Source: Streptomyces sp. NBC_01198 (GTDB lineage: Bacteria > Actinomycetota > Actinomycetes > Streptomycetales > Streptomycetaceae). From it: a stretch of DNA of 64,000 bases. The stretch's first letter is position 1. Each line of letters opens with the position of its first letter. Under the pieces are notes generated by a model that saw nothing but the letters and a program-made list of their open reading frames with translations, had not been told where the DNA came from and ran no database searches. Location of the stretch: assembly GCF_036010485.1 (NCBI RefSeq), contig NZ_CP108568.1, positions 558,001 to 622,000 of the forward strand, written 5' to 3'. Made by a program: the position numbers and the translations under genes. Shown here piece by piece: positions 17,014-25,559 of this stretch.

Positions 17014-17886
17014 TCAGGCGCCCTGGGCCGCGAAGCCGGTGCGCCAGGTCGGGTACTCGGGCCGCCAGCCGCGCGAGCGGGCCAGGGCGTTGGAGGCGCC
17101 GCGGGCCCAGGTCTGCCGGCCCGCCGTCGGTTCCGGGGCGGGCACGCCGAGGGCGGCGGCGAGGACCGGAACCCATTCGCGGGACCGCGCGGGCTCGTCG
17201 TCCACGATGTTCACCGGCCCCGACGGCCAGTCGAGGGCGGCCACGGCCGCCCGTGCGGCGTCGGCGACATGGAGGAACGAGATCACCGACTCATCCGCCT
17301 GGACGGTCCCGATGAAGCGGGCGCCCGGATCCCCGGCCAGCGCCGCGGCCGCCTGGCCGCCCGGCGCGTACCAGGTGCCGGGGCCGTAGAGGATGCCGTA
17401 CCGCAGCAGCACCCCCGTCTCCAGGTCGGCCGCCGCCGCCTCCATCGCCTCGACACCGTCCACCAGCCCGGCGCGCGGCGGCGCCGCCCCGGTGTCCAGC
17501 GGGACGGTCTCGTCGGCCGGATCGTCTCCGGGCATGTACGCCCAGCAGAGGGACTGCACGACGATCCGCGGCACGCCGGCCGCCTTGGCCGCGGCCACCA
17601 GGTTCCGCGTCCCCTCACGGCGCAGCCGGTCGGTCGCCTCGGCGTCGGCGTCGCCCAGGTCGGTGAGCTGCTGGATCACCGCGTCCGGCGCGGCGCCCGC
17701 CACGACCTCGGCCAGCGCCTCGGGGTCGAAGGCGTCCGCCTGAACGGCCGCTGCGCCCTGCCGGCGTACGCGCTCCACCCCCGCGGCCGACCGGGAGATC
17801 CCGGTGACCTGGTGTCCCCCGTCCAGCAGCAGGGGGACGACCAGCCGGCCGACCGCGCCGGTGGCACCCGCAACGAAGACGTGCAT
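17014..17886 (-). CDS. NAD(P)-dependent epimerase/dehydratase-family oxidoreductase
   Basis: 290 aa atypical/extended SDR. The Rossmann nucleotide motif is at the very N-terminus, VFVAGATGAVGRLVVPLLL (GATGAVG). The extended-SDR tyrosine region is altered: around LLRYGILYGPGTWYAPGG the usual YxxxK is not evident. Then comes FLHVADAARAAVAAL and a C-terminal substrate domain. Similar actinobacterial proteins are annotated as NAD(P)H-binding epimerases or quinone reductase relatives; substrate unknown. Single gene, convergent with the secreted protein. Confidence 0.8.
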   Translation of the reverse strand: MHVFVAGATGAVGRLVVPLLLDGGHQVTGISRSAAGVERVRRQGAAAVQADAFDPEALAEVVAGAAPDAVIQQLTDLGDADAEATDRLRREGTRNLVAAAKAAGVPRIVVQSLCWAYMPGDDPADETVPLDTGAAPPRAGLVDGVEAMEAAAADLETGVLLRYGILYGPGTWYAPGGQAAAALAGDPGARFIGTVQADESVISFLHVADAARAAVAALDWPSGPVNIVDDEPARSREWVPVLAAALGVPAPEPTAGRQTWARGASNALARSRGWRPEYPTWRTGFAAQGA

Positions 17887-18030
17887 CGGTTCAGTCCTCT
17901 GCTCGGTCCGGAATCCCGCGGACGGGCGAATCCGGGCATGGCCCGCCGGAGTCGCCGAATCTGAACAATAGCGACATTACGGGAAGGAGCTCGGTTGCCG
18001 CAGCGCCCGGCCGCGCCGGGTGCCCCCGCG

Positions 18031-18846
18031 TCAGGTGCCCGGGTTGTCGACGGCGTGGCCCGTCAGCTTGTACGTCAGCGGCCGGCACGCGTTGAACCGC
18101 CAGATGAAGAGGTGGAAGATCGCCGCTCCGACGACCGCGCCGAACACCGGGACCACCAGGTAGATCCACAGGTCGGTGGTCTGGCCGGAGATCGCGGCGG
18201 GGCCGAACTGGCGGGCGGGGTTGATGGAGCCTCCGCTGAGCGGGCCGAGGAGCGCGATCACCGTCGCGAGGCACAGCCCGATGACGTAGGGCAGCAGGAA
18301 GGTGAAGCGGGGATGGGCCAGGAAGTAGCCGACCACCAGGATCAGGGCCATCATCGCGCCCCCCTCGGCCAGGAAGACCGCGGACGGCTCCCAGTCCGGC
18401 GCCGGCCTGATCGCGCCATGGGCGATCGTCGGGCGGGAGACCACGGAACCCCACACCAGCCGCGCCAGGCCCACCCCCGCGGCGGAACCGGCGAGCTGGG
18501 CGATCGCGTAGGGCACGACGCTGCGGCCGGGGAAGGCGTCCATCAGCCACAGGGAGACCGTCACGGCGGGATTCATGTGGCCGCCGCTGCGCCTGCCGGG
18601 CGGGGTGAAGATCAGCGCGGTGAGGGTGGCGCCGCTCAGCACCCCGATGACGGCGAGCGCGACGTCCAGGTCGGCGATGTAGAGCGGCGAGTCGGTGGCG
18701 CGCAGCCAGCGGACCACGGACACCGCGACGAACAGCACGACGGTGGTGAGCGCGAACTCGTCCGCCGCCCGGGCCAGCGGCAGCCGGCGCGGGAGCGAGG
18801 GCGGGTTGTTGACCGTGGCCTCCGGGCCCGGCGCCTCCCGCGTCAA
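18031..18846 (-). CDS. MIP-family aquaporin/glycerol facilitator
   Basis: 271 aa integral membrane protein with six predicted helices and both pore motifs: GGHMNPAVTVSLW (first NPA) and GGSINPARQFGPAA (second NPA). The arginine after the second NPA (NPAR) is kept, as needed for the selectivity filter. The start overlaps the stop of the TDT-family gene by 4 bp, so the two membrane channels are co-translated. Water versus glycerol versus metalloid selectivity cannot be decided from the sequence by eye. Confidence 0.92.
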   Translation of the reverse strand: MTREAPGPEATVNNPPSLPRRLPLARAADEFALTTVVLFVAVSVVRWLRATDSPLYIADLDVALAVIGVLSGATLTALIFTPPGRRSGGHMNPAVTVSLWLMDAFPGRSVVPYAIAQLAGSAAGVGLARLVWGSVVSRPTIAHGAIRPAPDWEPSAVFLAEGGAMMALILVVGYFLAHPRFTFLLPYVIGLCLATVIALLGPLSGGSINPARQFGPAAISGQTTDLWIYLVVPVFGAVVGAAIFHLFIWRFNACRPLTYKLTGHAVDNPGT

Positions 18847-19823
18847 GGGGCCGGAGCCGCCGCGGGCGCGGGCAGCCGGGGAAGGAAGGTGCGCCGGACC
18901 AGGCCGAGGACGGTACGTGCGGCCAGCGCGGCGAGGGCGAGGGTGGCCAGGCTCAGCAGCAGGTAGGTGAGCCCCTGCTGGCCGTGCACGTGCTCGACCT
19001 CAAGCCACCAGACGCCGTTGGTGACGGCGGCCGCGTAGGAGAAGGCGAAGGCCCAGTAACCGGGGCCGAAGGGGGCGCGGCGGTAGGTGCTGATCATGCA
19101 GATCTGGACCAGGACCATCAAGGCGGCATAGCCGCCGAGGAGTTCCGCGCCGAAGTCGAGCCGGCCGCCGTTGATGACGAAGAAGGCGTTGCCCGCCACG
19201 ACCGGCGGGGCCACCTCGATGGCGATGGTCGGCAGCAGCGGCGGCGGCAGCGCTGGCTGCGTGAACAGCCGGACGAGCATGATCGAGCCGAGGACGAACC
19301 AGCAGATCAGCCCGTAGCCGAACATCACCCGCGACAACGTCGCCCATCCGAGTGCCGCGCTGCCGCCCGCCGCGATCAGCCCGCCGGCCACCGTCGGCAG
19401 GAAGTAGCCGGGATGCCACTGCGGCAGCTGGATGTCGGCCCGGATCCACAGACCCGTCAGCCAGCCGCCCAGCAGCACGGTCAGGACCAGGCCGATCGAG
19501 TAGACGACCTCGCCGGCGGTCCGCGCGTGCGGCGCCAGCGCCACCCCGAGCAGCATGGGGACGATGACCGCCACCGCCGTGAACGGGCCCAGGGTCGGGT
19601 CGCCCAACTCGGTGGACAGCCGGCCCTGCGCGACGATGTTGCGGGCGTAGGTGACCAGGGTCACCAGCCACACCAGCGCGGCGAGGATCCACAGGGCGTC
19701 GGAGGGCCAGGACGCGGTGTGCACGGTTTCGGCCGCGAGACCCCAGGCCTGCGCCAGCCCGGCGGTGCCGAAGCTGATGCTGAACAGGTTGGGCGTCAGG
19801 CGGTACGGTGAAGGACGTGTCAC
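18843..19823 (-). CDS. TDT/SLAC1-family transporter or anion channel (TehA-like)
   Basis: 326 aa, about ten hydrophobic helices. It starts YRLTPNLFSISFGTAGLAQAW, characteristic of the TehA/SLAC1 group, followed by ELGDPTLGPFTAVAVIVPML and later PLLPTIAIEVAPPVVAGNAF and PFGPGYWAFAFSYAA. Family members export tellurite or C4-dicarboxylates, or act as anion channels. First gene of a two-gene operon with the aquaporin. A second TDT-family gene occurs at 32.8 kb. Confidence 0.85.
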   Translation of the reverse strand: MTRPSPYRLTPNLFSISFGTAGLAQAWGLAAETVHTASWPSDALWILAALVWLVTLVTYARNIVAQGRLSTELGDPTLGPFTAVAVIVPMLLGVALAPHARTAGEVVYSIGLVLTVLLGGWLTGLWIRADIQLPQWHPGYFLPTVAGGLIAAGGSAALGWATLSRVMFGYGLICWFVLGSIMLVRLFTQPALPPPLLPTIAIEVAPPVVAGNAFFVINGGRLDFGAELLGGYAALMVLVQICMISTYRRAPFGPGYWAFAFSYAAAVTNGVWWLEVEHVHGQQGLTYLLLSLATLALAALAARTVLGLVRRTFLPRLPAPAAAPAP

Positions 19824-19970
19824 GTTCCCATCCGACTATCGGTGGGCAGGCGCCGCAACCGAGGCGCCCGGTCGACGAGCGGCCGTGTCACGCGGCCGCC
19901 GTCCGATCCCGGAGGTCCGCCCGGCGGGCGGCCGAGGGGGCACCCGTACGGATGGGAAGCTGAGGTTCGA

Positions 19971-20852
19971 GTGATCACGATCGCCTACCAGGGGGAGCCG
20001 GGGTCCAACTCCGCCGCCGCGACCGCCGACCTCTACCCCGGCAGCACCGGCCTGCCGTGCACCAGCTTCGAGCAGGCACTGGAGGCGGTGACGCTGGGCA
20101 CCGCGGACCTCGCGGTGATCCCGGTGGACAACTCGGCTGCGGGACGTGTCGCCGACGTGCACCACCTGCTGCCGGAGTCGGCCCTGTCGATCATCGCCGA
20201 GTACTTCCTGCCGATCCGCTTCGACCTGGTCGCCGTCCCGCACGGGACGTGGGAGCAGATCGAGTGCGTCCGCAGCCATGTGCACGCCCTGAGCCAGTGC
20301 CGCAAGGTCCTGCGCGAGGGCGGCTGGCGGACGCTGGTCACGCAGGACACGGCGGGCGCCGCACGCGAGTTGGCCGAACTCGGCGACCCCCGGCACGCGG
20401 CGCTGGCCCCGCCGGCCGCGGCCCGCGAGTACGGGCTGCGGGTGCTGCGGCCCGGCGTCGAGGACGACCCCGACAACACCACCCGCTTCGTCGTCCTGTC
20501 CCGGGACGCCGTGCTCCCCCAGGACACCGGGGCGCCGACGATGTCCAGCCTGTTCTTCTGCGTGCGCAACATCCCCAGCGCCCTCTACAAGGCCCTGGGC
20601 GGCTTCGCGAGCAACGCCGTGAACATCACCAAGATCGAGAGCTACCAGATCGGCGCGGGACTGCACCCCAGCCGCTTCTACGTGGAGATCGAGGGGCACC
20701 CCGACGAGCCCCGGGTCGCCCTGGCTCTGGAGGAGCTGAACTTCTTCTCCTCCGAGGTGCGGCTGCTGGGGGTCTACCCGGCCCATCCCCACCGCCGCGA
20801 GGGACGCGACCGGCGGGCGGAAGCCGCGGCGGACGGTCCCGTGCCCCGCTGA
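19971..20852 (+). CDS. Prephenate dehydratase with ACT domain (stand-alone)
   Basis: 293 aa from a GTG with GAGG nine bases upstream. Catalytic domain: IAYQGEPGSNSAAATADLYP, VIPVDNSAAGRV and the essential TRF motif in DNTTRFVVLS. Regulatory ACT domain: LFFCVRNIPSALYKALGGF, then NITKIESYQIG, where phenylalanine-sensing enzymes have ESRP. The enzyme converts prephenate to phenylpyruvate for phenylalanine synthesis. The altered ACT motif suggests changed or lost feedback inhibition. It stands alone, divergent from the TDT/aquaporin operon, so it may be a second copy serving a side pathway. Confidence 0.88.
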   Translation: MITIAYQGEPGSNSAAATADLYPGSTGLPCTSFEQALEAVTLGTADLAVIPVDNSAAGRVADVHHLLPESALSIIAEYFLPIRFDLVAVPHGTWEQIECVRSHVHALSQCRKVLREGGWRTLVTQDTAGAARELAELGDPRHAALAPPAAAREYGLRVLRPGVEDDPDNTTRFVVLSRDAVLPQDTGAPTMSSLFFCVRNIPSALYKALGGFASNAVNITKIESYQIGAGLHPSRFYVEIEGHPDEPRVALALEELNFFSSEVRLLGVYPAHPHRREGRDRRAEAAADGPVPR

Positions 20853-20855
20853 CGG

Positions 20856-21434
20856 TCAGTCGCGGCCCTCGCCCTCCTCGGCCCCGGATGCTCTGTGGGC
20901 GCCCCCGGCCGCGGGGGTGTCCGCCGCCCGACCCGGCCCGGACGTGCCCGGCTCGTACTTGCGCAGCCGCGGGGTCGGGGCGGCAGCCGGCGCCGGGGGC
21001 TCGTCGGCGAGCTCCTTGACCTCCTCCAGGTCCGTCTCCCCCTCGAAGACCGGTGTCTTCGGCCGCCGGCCGCCGACGCCGGGGGCGCCGGACGCCTCCT
21101 GCGCGGGCGTGCTGAGCCCGTAGTGCAGATACAGCTCCTGCTCCTGGACGAGGTCGAGGTGCTGTTCCGCCTCCATCCGGGGCGCGGTGCGCACGGCCTC
21201 GGTCGTGCACGCCAGGTCCAGTACGCCCTCCCGGGTGTGGGTGGCGCCCTCCAGCGGGACGAACGTGTCGCCGCTGCCCTCGCCGTGCTCGACGGTCCGC
21301 ACCGTCACCCACTCGGGGCGGCGCCCCATGTCGTCCACGTAGACGTCGCTGACGGCGCCGATCGGCCTGCCGTCCCGGCCGTAGGCGGTCAGCCGCCTGA
21401 GTGCCTCGGGGTCCGCGAAGACGTCCTCGGTCAT
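20856..21434 (-). CDS. PRC-barrel domain protein with disordered tail
   Basis: 192 aa. The PRC-barrel is in the first 80 residues: LTAYGRDGRPIGAVSDVYVD, RRPEWVTVRTVEHGEGSGDT, FVPLEGATHTREGVLDL. Then EQELYLHYGL, a motif often following this domain in actinobacteria. Residues 115-192 are Pro/Ala/Gly/Glu-rich and likely disordered. Longer than the PRC protein at 4.5 kb and not closely similar to it. Convergent with the dehydratase gene, with only three bases between the stops. Function unknown. Confidence 0.78.
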   Translation of the reverse strand: MTEDVFADPEALRRLTAYGRDGRPIGAVSDVYVDDMGRRPEWVTVRTVEHGEGSGDTFVPLEGATHTREGVLDLACTTEAVRTAPRMEAEQHLDLVQEQELYLHYGLSTPAQEASGAPGVGGRRPKTPVFEGETDLEEVKELADEPPAPAAAPTPRLRKYEPGTSGPGRAADTPAAGGAHRASGAEEGEGRD

Positions 21435-21522
21435 GAGCGGGTCACTCCTCTGCGGAAGGGGCACGGCCGGCTGCCGCACCACCCGACACCCTCCCACCGG
21501 CGCCGCGGTGCCGCCCGGCGGG

Positions 21523-21894
21523 CTACGGCAGGCGGGAGACCTGGTAGTGCCGGAGATACCACTCGCCCTTCGAGCGCGTCAGCACCACGCCGAGGCTGAC
21601 GCTCAGCGTGTCCCGGTCGGTGAAGGAGAAGTCGACGTCCAGATAGCCGAGCACGATGTCGTCGGCGAGGCGCCTGGTCTCCCGGACGCGATACGCGGCG
21701 GACATCCCGCGCGGCTGGGACTCGTAGTAGTCGGCGACGCCTCGCCGGCCCACGCTGAAGGGGTGCAGTCCCTGGAAGACCGCGTCCTCGGTGAAGAGGG
21801 ACGCGACCTGTCCCGGCTCGTGCGCGTCGACGGCTGCCTTCCATCGGTCGAGCACGCCGCGCAGGATCGCCTCGGTCTCGGTACTGCCGTTCAT
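21523..21894 (-). CDS. SnoaL-like (SgcJ/EcaC-type) NTF2-fold protein
   Basis: 123 aa, small cone-shaped NTF2-like fold: ILRGVLDRWKAAVDAHEPGQ, VASLFTEDAVFQGLHPFSVG and a final SKGEWYLRHYQVS strand. Members are steroid-isomerase or polyketide-cyclase relatives without a fixed function. The ATG was chosen where the family begins. Upstream lies a 9-bp tandem repeat that encodes PTG-type residues if the longer frame were used, so the longer start is unlikely. Confidence 0.75.
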   Translation of the reverse strand: MNGSTETEAILRGVLDRWKAAVDAHEPGQVASLFTEDAVFQGLHPFSVGRRGVADYYESQPRGMSAAYRVRETRRLADDIVLGYLDVDFSFTDRDTLSVSLGVVLTRSKGEWYLRHYQVSRLP

Positions 21895-21907
21895 CACACT
21901 TCTCCTG

Positions 21908-21943
21908 TCCGGTGGGTCCGGTGGGTCTGGTAGGTCCGGTGGG
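21908..21943. repeat. 9-bp tandem repeat, four units
   Basis: TCCGGTGGG repeated four times, the third unit TCTGGTAGG, in the leader of the SnoaL-like gene just upstream of its ribosome site (AGGAGAAG on the minus strand). Confidence 0.75.
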
Positions 21944-22039
21944 AAGCCGGACGGGCGGACCACCCGGTGCGGGTACCGGGTGGCCGCAGGGGACGCCGGC
22001 CACCCGGCCGGCCGGCCGCGGGCCGGTCGCCCGCGGGGG

Positions 22040-22753
22040 TCAGTGGCCCGCGCTCACACCGCCGTCGACGTGCAGGATCGCGCCGGTGACGAACGGGGCG
22101 TTCTCCAGGTAGATCACCGCTTCCGCGACGTCGCTCTCCTCCCCGAGCCGGCCGACCGGCTGGAGTGCGGCGAGGTGTTCATGCGTCTCCTCGGGGTGCA
22201 TGGGCGTCCTGATGGTGCCCGGCGAGACGGCGTTGCTGCGGATGCCGCGGGTGGCGTACTCGATGGCCAGGGACTTGGTGGCGGACTGGATCCCGCCCTT
22301 GGTCAGCGAGGCCAGCACGGAGGGGGCCCGGGTGTCGGCGTTGTCGACCAGGCTGGTGGTGATGTTCACGATGTGGCCGGCGCCCTGGGTGAGCATCTGC
22401 TCGATGGCCAGCTGGGTGATGCGGAAGAAGCCGCCGAGGTTCACACCGATCACGGCGGCGTAGTCGTCCGGGGTGTAGTCGGTGTAGGGCTTGGCGACGA
22501 AGAGACCGGCGTTGTTGACCAGGGTGTCGATGCGGCCGAAGCGCTCCAGGCCGGCGGCGATGACGCGCTCGGCGGTGGCGGGGTCGGCGATGTCGCCCCG
22601 GACGGTGAGCAGGTCCGGGTCGTCGGAGGGGGCGATGGTGCGCGAGGTGGCGACGACGGCGTAGCCGAGCTTGCGGTAGGCGTCGGTTATCGCAGCGCCG
22701 AGGCCCTGCGAAGCACCGGTGACGACTGCGACCTTCTGGTTCTGGGAGTTCAT
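22040..22753 (-). CDS. SDR-family oxidoreductase with non-canonical active site
   Basis: 237 aa classical SDR length. Cofactor motif VVTGASQGLGAAI (TGxxxGxG), NNAG in DTLVNNAGLFV, catalytic-region serine in NITTSLVDN. Where YxxxK should be, the sequence is ASLTKGG, so lysine is kept but tyrosine is replaced by alanine. The rest (RSNAVSPGTIRTPM, GAILHVDGGVSAGH) is normal. Such variants exist as a small subfamily and may use another acid or have lost reductase activity. Its promoter carries the palindrome also found in front of the TetR gene, so it is probably the TetR target. Confidence 0.88.
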   Translation of the reverse strand: MNSQNQKVAVVTGASQGLGAAITDAYRKLGYAVVATSRTIAPSDDPDLLTVRGDIADPATAERVIAAGLERFGRIDTLVNNAGLFVAKPYTDYTPDDYAAVIGVNLGGFFRITQLAIEQMLTQGAGHIVNITTSLVDNADTRAPSVLASLTKGGIQSATKSLAIEYATRGIRSNAVSPGTIRTPMHPEETHEHLAALQPVGRLGEESDVAEAVIYLENAPFVTGAILHVDGGVSAGH

Positions 22754-22797
22754 GGCGACCTTCGTTGGGAGGGGCGAGGAGGTGTCGTCCGAGGTGA

Positions 22798-22816
22798 CTA
22801 GCCGACCGGTCGACTA
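22798..22816. promoter_or_regulatory. TetR operator in front of the SDR gene
   Basis: CTAGCCGACCGGTCGACTA, an almost perfect palindrome (AGnCGACCGGTCGnCT) 45 bp upstream of the SDR start. It matches 15 of 19 bases with the site in front of the TetR gene at 24534. Confidence 0.7.
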
Positions 22817-22889
22817 TTTGATTATGCGAGACGGCGGGGCGCGATTCCAAGCCGAGAGGGGCCTGGGGCCGGGACCGGCTGGCTCCCGA

Positions 22890-22910
22890 CTGGGAGGCAG
22901 AACCTCCCAG
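22890..22910 (-). terminator. Terminator after the LysR gene
   Basis: Perfect 8-bp stem CTGGGAGG/CCTCCCAG with loop CAGAA, ten bases past the LysR stop; outer bases GACCGGCTGG and CCAGCCGGTC also pair and can form a competing longer stem. Confidence 0.6.
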
Positions 22911-22919
22911 CCGGTCACA

Positions 22920-23831
22920 TCAGCGGTGCGGGTCGGCGGCAGGCAGCCAGACGTCCTGGTGGTGGATCCCGAGGTCACCGACGCCGTCGCACAGCGCGTC
23001 GGCGGCGGCCAGCACCGCGGCCCGCTGCTCGTCGCGACGGCGGACCAGGGACCAGGTCCACACCACCCGCGGCGCGACAACCGGGCGCCGGACCAGGTCG
23101 GGCGGCAGCGGGGCGGTCTGCCCCTTGGGCGAGTTGATGACCGGGCGGCCGCTGCGACGGACGTGGTCGAAGAAGGCGGGGCCGGTGATGCCGCCGTCGG
23201 AGATACGGACGGCGCGGGCACCGGTGCTGCGGGCCAGCTCTTCCGCGTAGGCGTTCCACGACGACCACGACGTGGTGTCGGCGTCCAGCAGCACCGCGGT
23301 GTCCCGGGCGGCCACCTCGCCGGTGTCGGCGCCGGTGGCGACGGCGTGCAGCCGGTCGGCGCCGAGCAGCCCGGCGCTCAAACCCAGCCGCTCCAGGTCG
23401 CCGGTCCGCACCCAGCAGACCGCCAGGTCGAGACCGCCGTCGGCGACCCGGGCGGCCTGGGCGTGCGAAGGGGCGATCCAGGCGTCGGTGTGGACGTCGG
23501 CCACCGCGGACGTCCGCGCGCCGAGGTCGGCGGGGACCCAGTTGACGTAGCCGAGCCGGACCGGCTCGGAGCCCGCGAGGCGACGTGCGCGGCGCCGCAG
23601 GTCGTCGGCCTGCTCCAGCAGGGCGCGGGTGTGGGACAGCAGGTCGGAACCGGCCGGGGTGAGCGCCACGGAACGGCGGTCGCGGTCGAACAGCCGGACC
23701 CCCAGGTCGCGTTCGAGCGCCTTGATCTGCTGGGACAGCGACGGTCCCGCGATCAGGAGCCGTGCCGCGGCCCGGCCGAAGTTCAGCTCCTCGGCCACCG
23801 CGACGAAGTAACGAAGTTGGCGCAGCTCCAC
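22920..23831 (-). CDS. LysR-family transcriptional regulator
   Basis: 303 aa. N-terminal winged helix: ELRQLRYFVAVAEELNFGRA, AARLLIAGPSLSQQIKALER and DLGVRLFDRDRRSVALTPAG. The C-terminal effector domain is shorter in recognisable motifs. LysR proteins usually control a divergent gene, but here the neighbours are in the same direction, TetR 75 bp upstream and the SDR 170 bp downstream. It has its own terminator. Target not evident. Confidence 0.93.
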   Translation of the reverse strand: MELRQLRYFVAVAEELNFGRAAARLLIAGPSLSQQIKALERDLGVRLFDRDRRSVALTPAGSDLLSHTRALLEQADDLRRRARRLAGSEPVRLGYVNWVPADLGARTSAVADVHTDAWIAPSHAQAARVADGGLDLAVCWVRTGDLERLGLSAGLLGADRLHAVATGADTGEVAARDTAVLLDADTTSWSSWNAYAEELARSTGARAVRISDGGITGPAFFDHVRRSGRPVINSPKGQTAPLPPDLVRRPVVAPRVVWTWSLVRRRDEQRAAVLAAADALCDGVGDLGIHHQDVWLPAADPHR

Positions 23832-23905
23832 GCCCGCATGCTATGTCGCCGCCGGGCGGATCCGCCCGGCGGACAGGCGGCAGGTCGTGGCGCCGAGCCG
23901 ATGGC

Positions 23906-24526
23906 TCAGAGCGCCGCCGGGGTCTCTTCCGGAATCCGGGCGCCCAGGATGGCGAGGCAGTTCCGCCACAGCACCGTGAGCTGGCTGCTGTCGTTGTACA
24001 GCTTGGCGAAGAGCACCTGGCCCTCCAGTTGCGCGACGACCGCCCGGGCGGCGTCCCGGGGGTCGGCGACGGCGACCTCCCCGCGCTGCCCGGCCTCGGC
24101 GATGACCTCGGCGAGCAGGTCGACCTGGGCGTCGAAGATCTGCTGCAGGCGCCCGCGGACCGCTTCGGTCTGGTTGCTCAGCTCCAGGGTCAGATTCCCG
24201 AACACGCACCCCGAGACGGTGCCGCAGCTCTGCTGCCCGGCGCGCTGCTCGGCCTCGGTCTCCTCGAACAGCCGGCGCAGCCGCTGGAGCGGGTCGGCGT
24301 CGCTGTGCAGGATGCGGGTCCACTCCCGGCCCTGCAGGGCCCAGTGCTCGTCGAGCACGGCCAGGCCGAGCGCCTCCTTCGACTCGAAGAAGTAGTAGAA
24401 GCTGCCTTTCGGCACGCCCGCGGCCTTGCAGATCTCGGCGGTGCCCAGCGCGGAGTAGCCGCGCTGCTCCATCAGCGAGCGCGCGGCCCCGAGGATGTTC
24501 TCCCTGGCATTGCTGGTACGTCCCAC
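23906..24526 (-). CDS. TetR-family repressor, likely regulator of itself and the SDR gene
   Basis: 206 aa. Helix-turn-helix: RENILGAARSLMEQRGYSAL, GTAEICKAAGVPKGSFYYFF. The C-terminal ligand domain includes QSCGTVSGCVFGNLTLELSN, typical of the AcuR/NemR-like group that senses reactive small molecules, with cysteines in the pocket region. GTG start; the palindromic operator lies 8 bp upstream of it, so binding would block its own transcription. No clear ribosome site between operator and start, suggesting a leaderless or very short leader. Confidence 0.9.
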   Translation of the reverse strand: MGRTSNARENILGAARSLMEQRGYSALGTAEICKAAGVPKGSFYYFFESKEALGLAVLDEHWALQGREWTRILHSDADPLQRLRRLFEETEAEQRAGQQSCGTVSGCVFGNLTLELSNQTEAVRGRLQQIFDAQVDLLAEVIAEAGQRGEVAVADPRDAARAVVAQLEGQVLFAKLYNDSSQLTVLWRNCLAILGARIPEETPAAL

Positions 24527-24533
24527 GGGTCCA

Positions 24534-24552
24534 CTATACGACCGATCGACTA
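24534..24552. promoter_or_regulatory. TetR autoregulatory operator
   Basis: CTATACGACCGATCGACTA, 15 of 19 bases identical to the site before the SDR gene (shared CTA..CGACCG.TCGACTA), placed directly upstream of the TetR start. Confidence 0.7.
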
Positions 24553-24601
24553 CCTGCCCGCCGGGCCGCCGTGCGCGGCCCCCGGACGCCCCCGCCCCCG
24601 C

Positions 24602-25219
24602 TCACACGGGCGGCTCGGTGCCCGCCTGCTCGCTCACCATGAAGCGCGCGTACCAGTCGGGCCAGTCCGGGTCCTCCTTGCCGGTGCGCGCCTCGTGCTT
24701 GCCGTGGGCCGCCGCCGCGCGGCGCATCGCGCCCGCCAGGTCCTCCGCGGAGGCGAAGGCCGTGGTCGCGCTGTCCAGCCGTCCGGGGAGCCGGGCGGTG
24801 ATCTCCTGCAGCACCCAGCCGTTGCCGTCCGGGTCGCTGAACGACAGGAAGGAGCCGTAGCTGCCGCGGTCCGGATCGACGCCCGGCACCCGGGCGTCGG
24901 TCCCGGCGTGGTGGAAGACGCCCCCGGCGTCGTGGAAGACGTCGCTCGGCTCCGCGCCGCGCTGCTTCAGCTCCTCGTGGGCGGCCTCGATGTCGTCGAC
25001 CACCAGGTGCAGGCCCTGCGCCGTACCCGGCGCCTGGGAGGCGATCGCGGTGCCGAAGATGACCGAGGCCGGCGAGCCCGGCGGGGTGAGCTGCACGACG
25101 CGGAAGTTCTCGTCGGGGGCCACGTCCGCGTCGAGCCGCCAGCCCAGCGCCGTGTAGAAGTTCTTCGCCCGGTCGACATCGGACACCGGGACCACGACGA
25201 CTTCGAGTTTCATATCCAT
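24602..25219 (-). CDS. VOC-family (glyoxalase/bleomycin-resistance fold) protein
   Basis: 205 aa. VOC beta-alpha-beta modules: LEVVVVPVSDVDRAKNFYTA, FRVVQLTPPGSPASVIFG, GLHLVVDDIEAAHEELKQRG and FLSFSDPDGNGWVLQEI, followed by a 60-residue C-terminal extension with DPDWPDWYARFMVSEQAG. That extension is common in streptomycete VOC proteins. Metal-ligand His and Glu are partly present. Substrate unknown; may be a dioxygenase, a glyoxalase or a drug-binding protein. Just upstream of the TetR gene on the same strand. Confidence 0.8.
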   Translation of the reverse strand: MDMKLEVVVVPVSDVDRAKNFYTALGWRLDADVAPDENFRVVQLTPPGSPASVIFGTAIASQAPGTAQGLHLVVDDIEAAHEELKQRGAEPSDVFHDAGGVFHHAGTDARVPGVDPDRGSYGSFLSFSDPDGNGWVLQEITARLPGRLDSATTAFASAEDLAGAMRRAAAAHGKHEARTGKEDPDWPDWYARFMVSEQAGTEPPV

Positions 25220-25559
25220 GGGTGTGTGTGCCTCCCGCGTCTCGATGGCCTGCCGGCACGACCGGGCGGGCAGCCGGGATCGGCTCCGCGCCGTGCGGGC
25301 GAGCGTGCAGGAATCCGTCACCTCACCGTAGGCACGCCGTCCGCCGGGTGCACGCCGACGGCTGCCCCGCTCCGACATCCGTGACCCGGCAGGCGGAGCG
25401 CGCCGGGAAGTCGGAGGTCAGCCGGGAGGCACCAGCCGTCCGCGGGCCGCACGGTGTGCGAGGCGGTCCGCGCGATGGGACGCTTGCACAGTGCCCTGTG
25501 GGCCGAGGCGCGTATCGCAGGACCCGGCCCGGTCCATCCGCACGGCAGGAGGAAGGGTC
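25220..25559. other. Divergent intergenic region, 340 bp
   Basis: Lies between the VOC gene (minus) and the small membrane protein (plus). GC-rich; TTGCAC at 25483 and TATCGC nearer the gene are too far apart for a normal promoter. No gene or clear regulatory palindrome seen. Confidence 0.4.

Noticed and set aside
21908..21943. 9-bp tandem repeat as a regulatory array
   Set aside because: Too short and GC-rich to call functional; listed only as a repeat.
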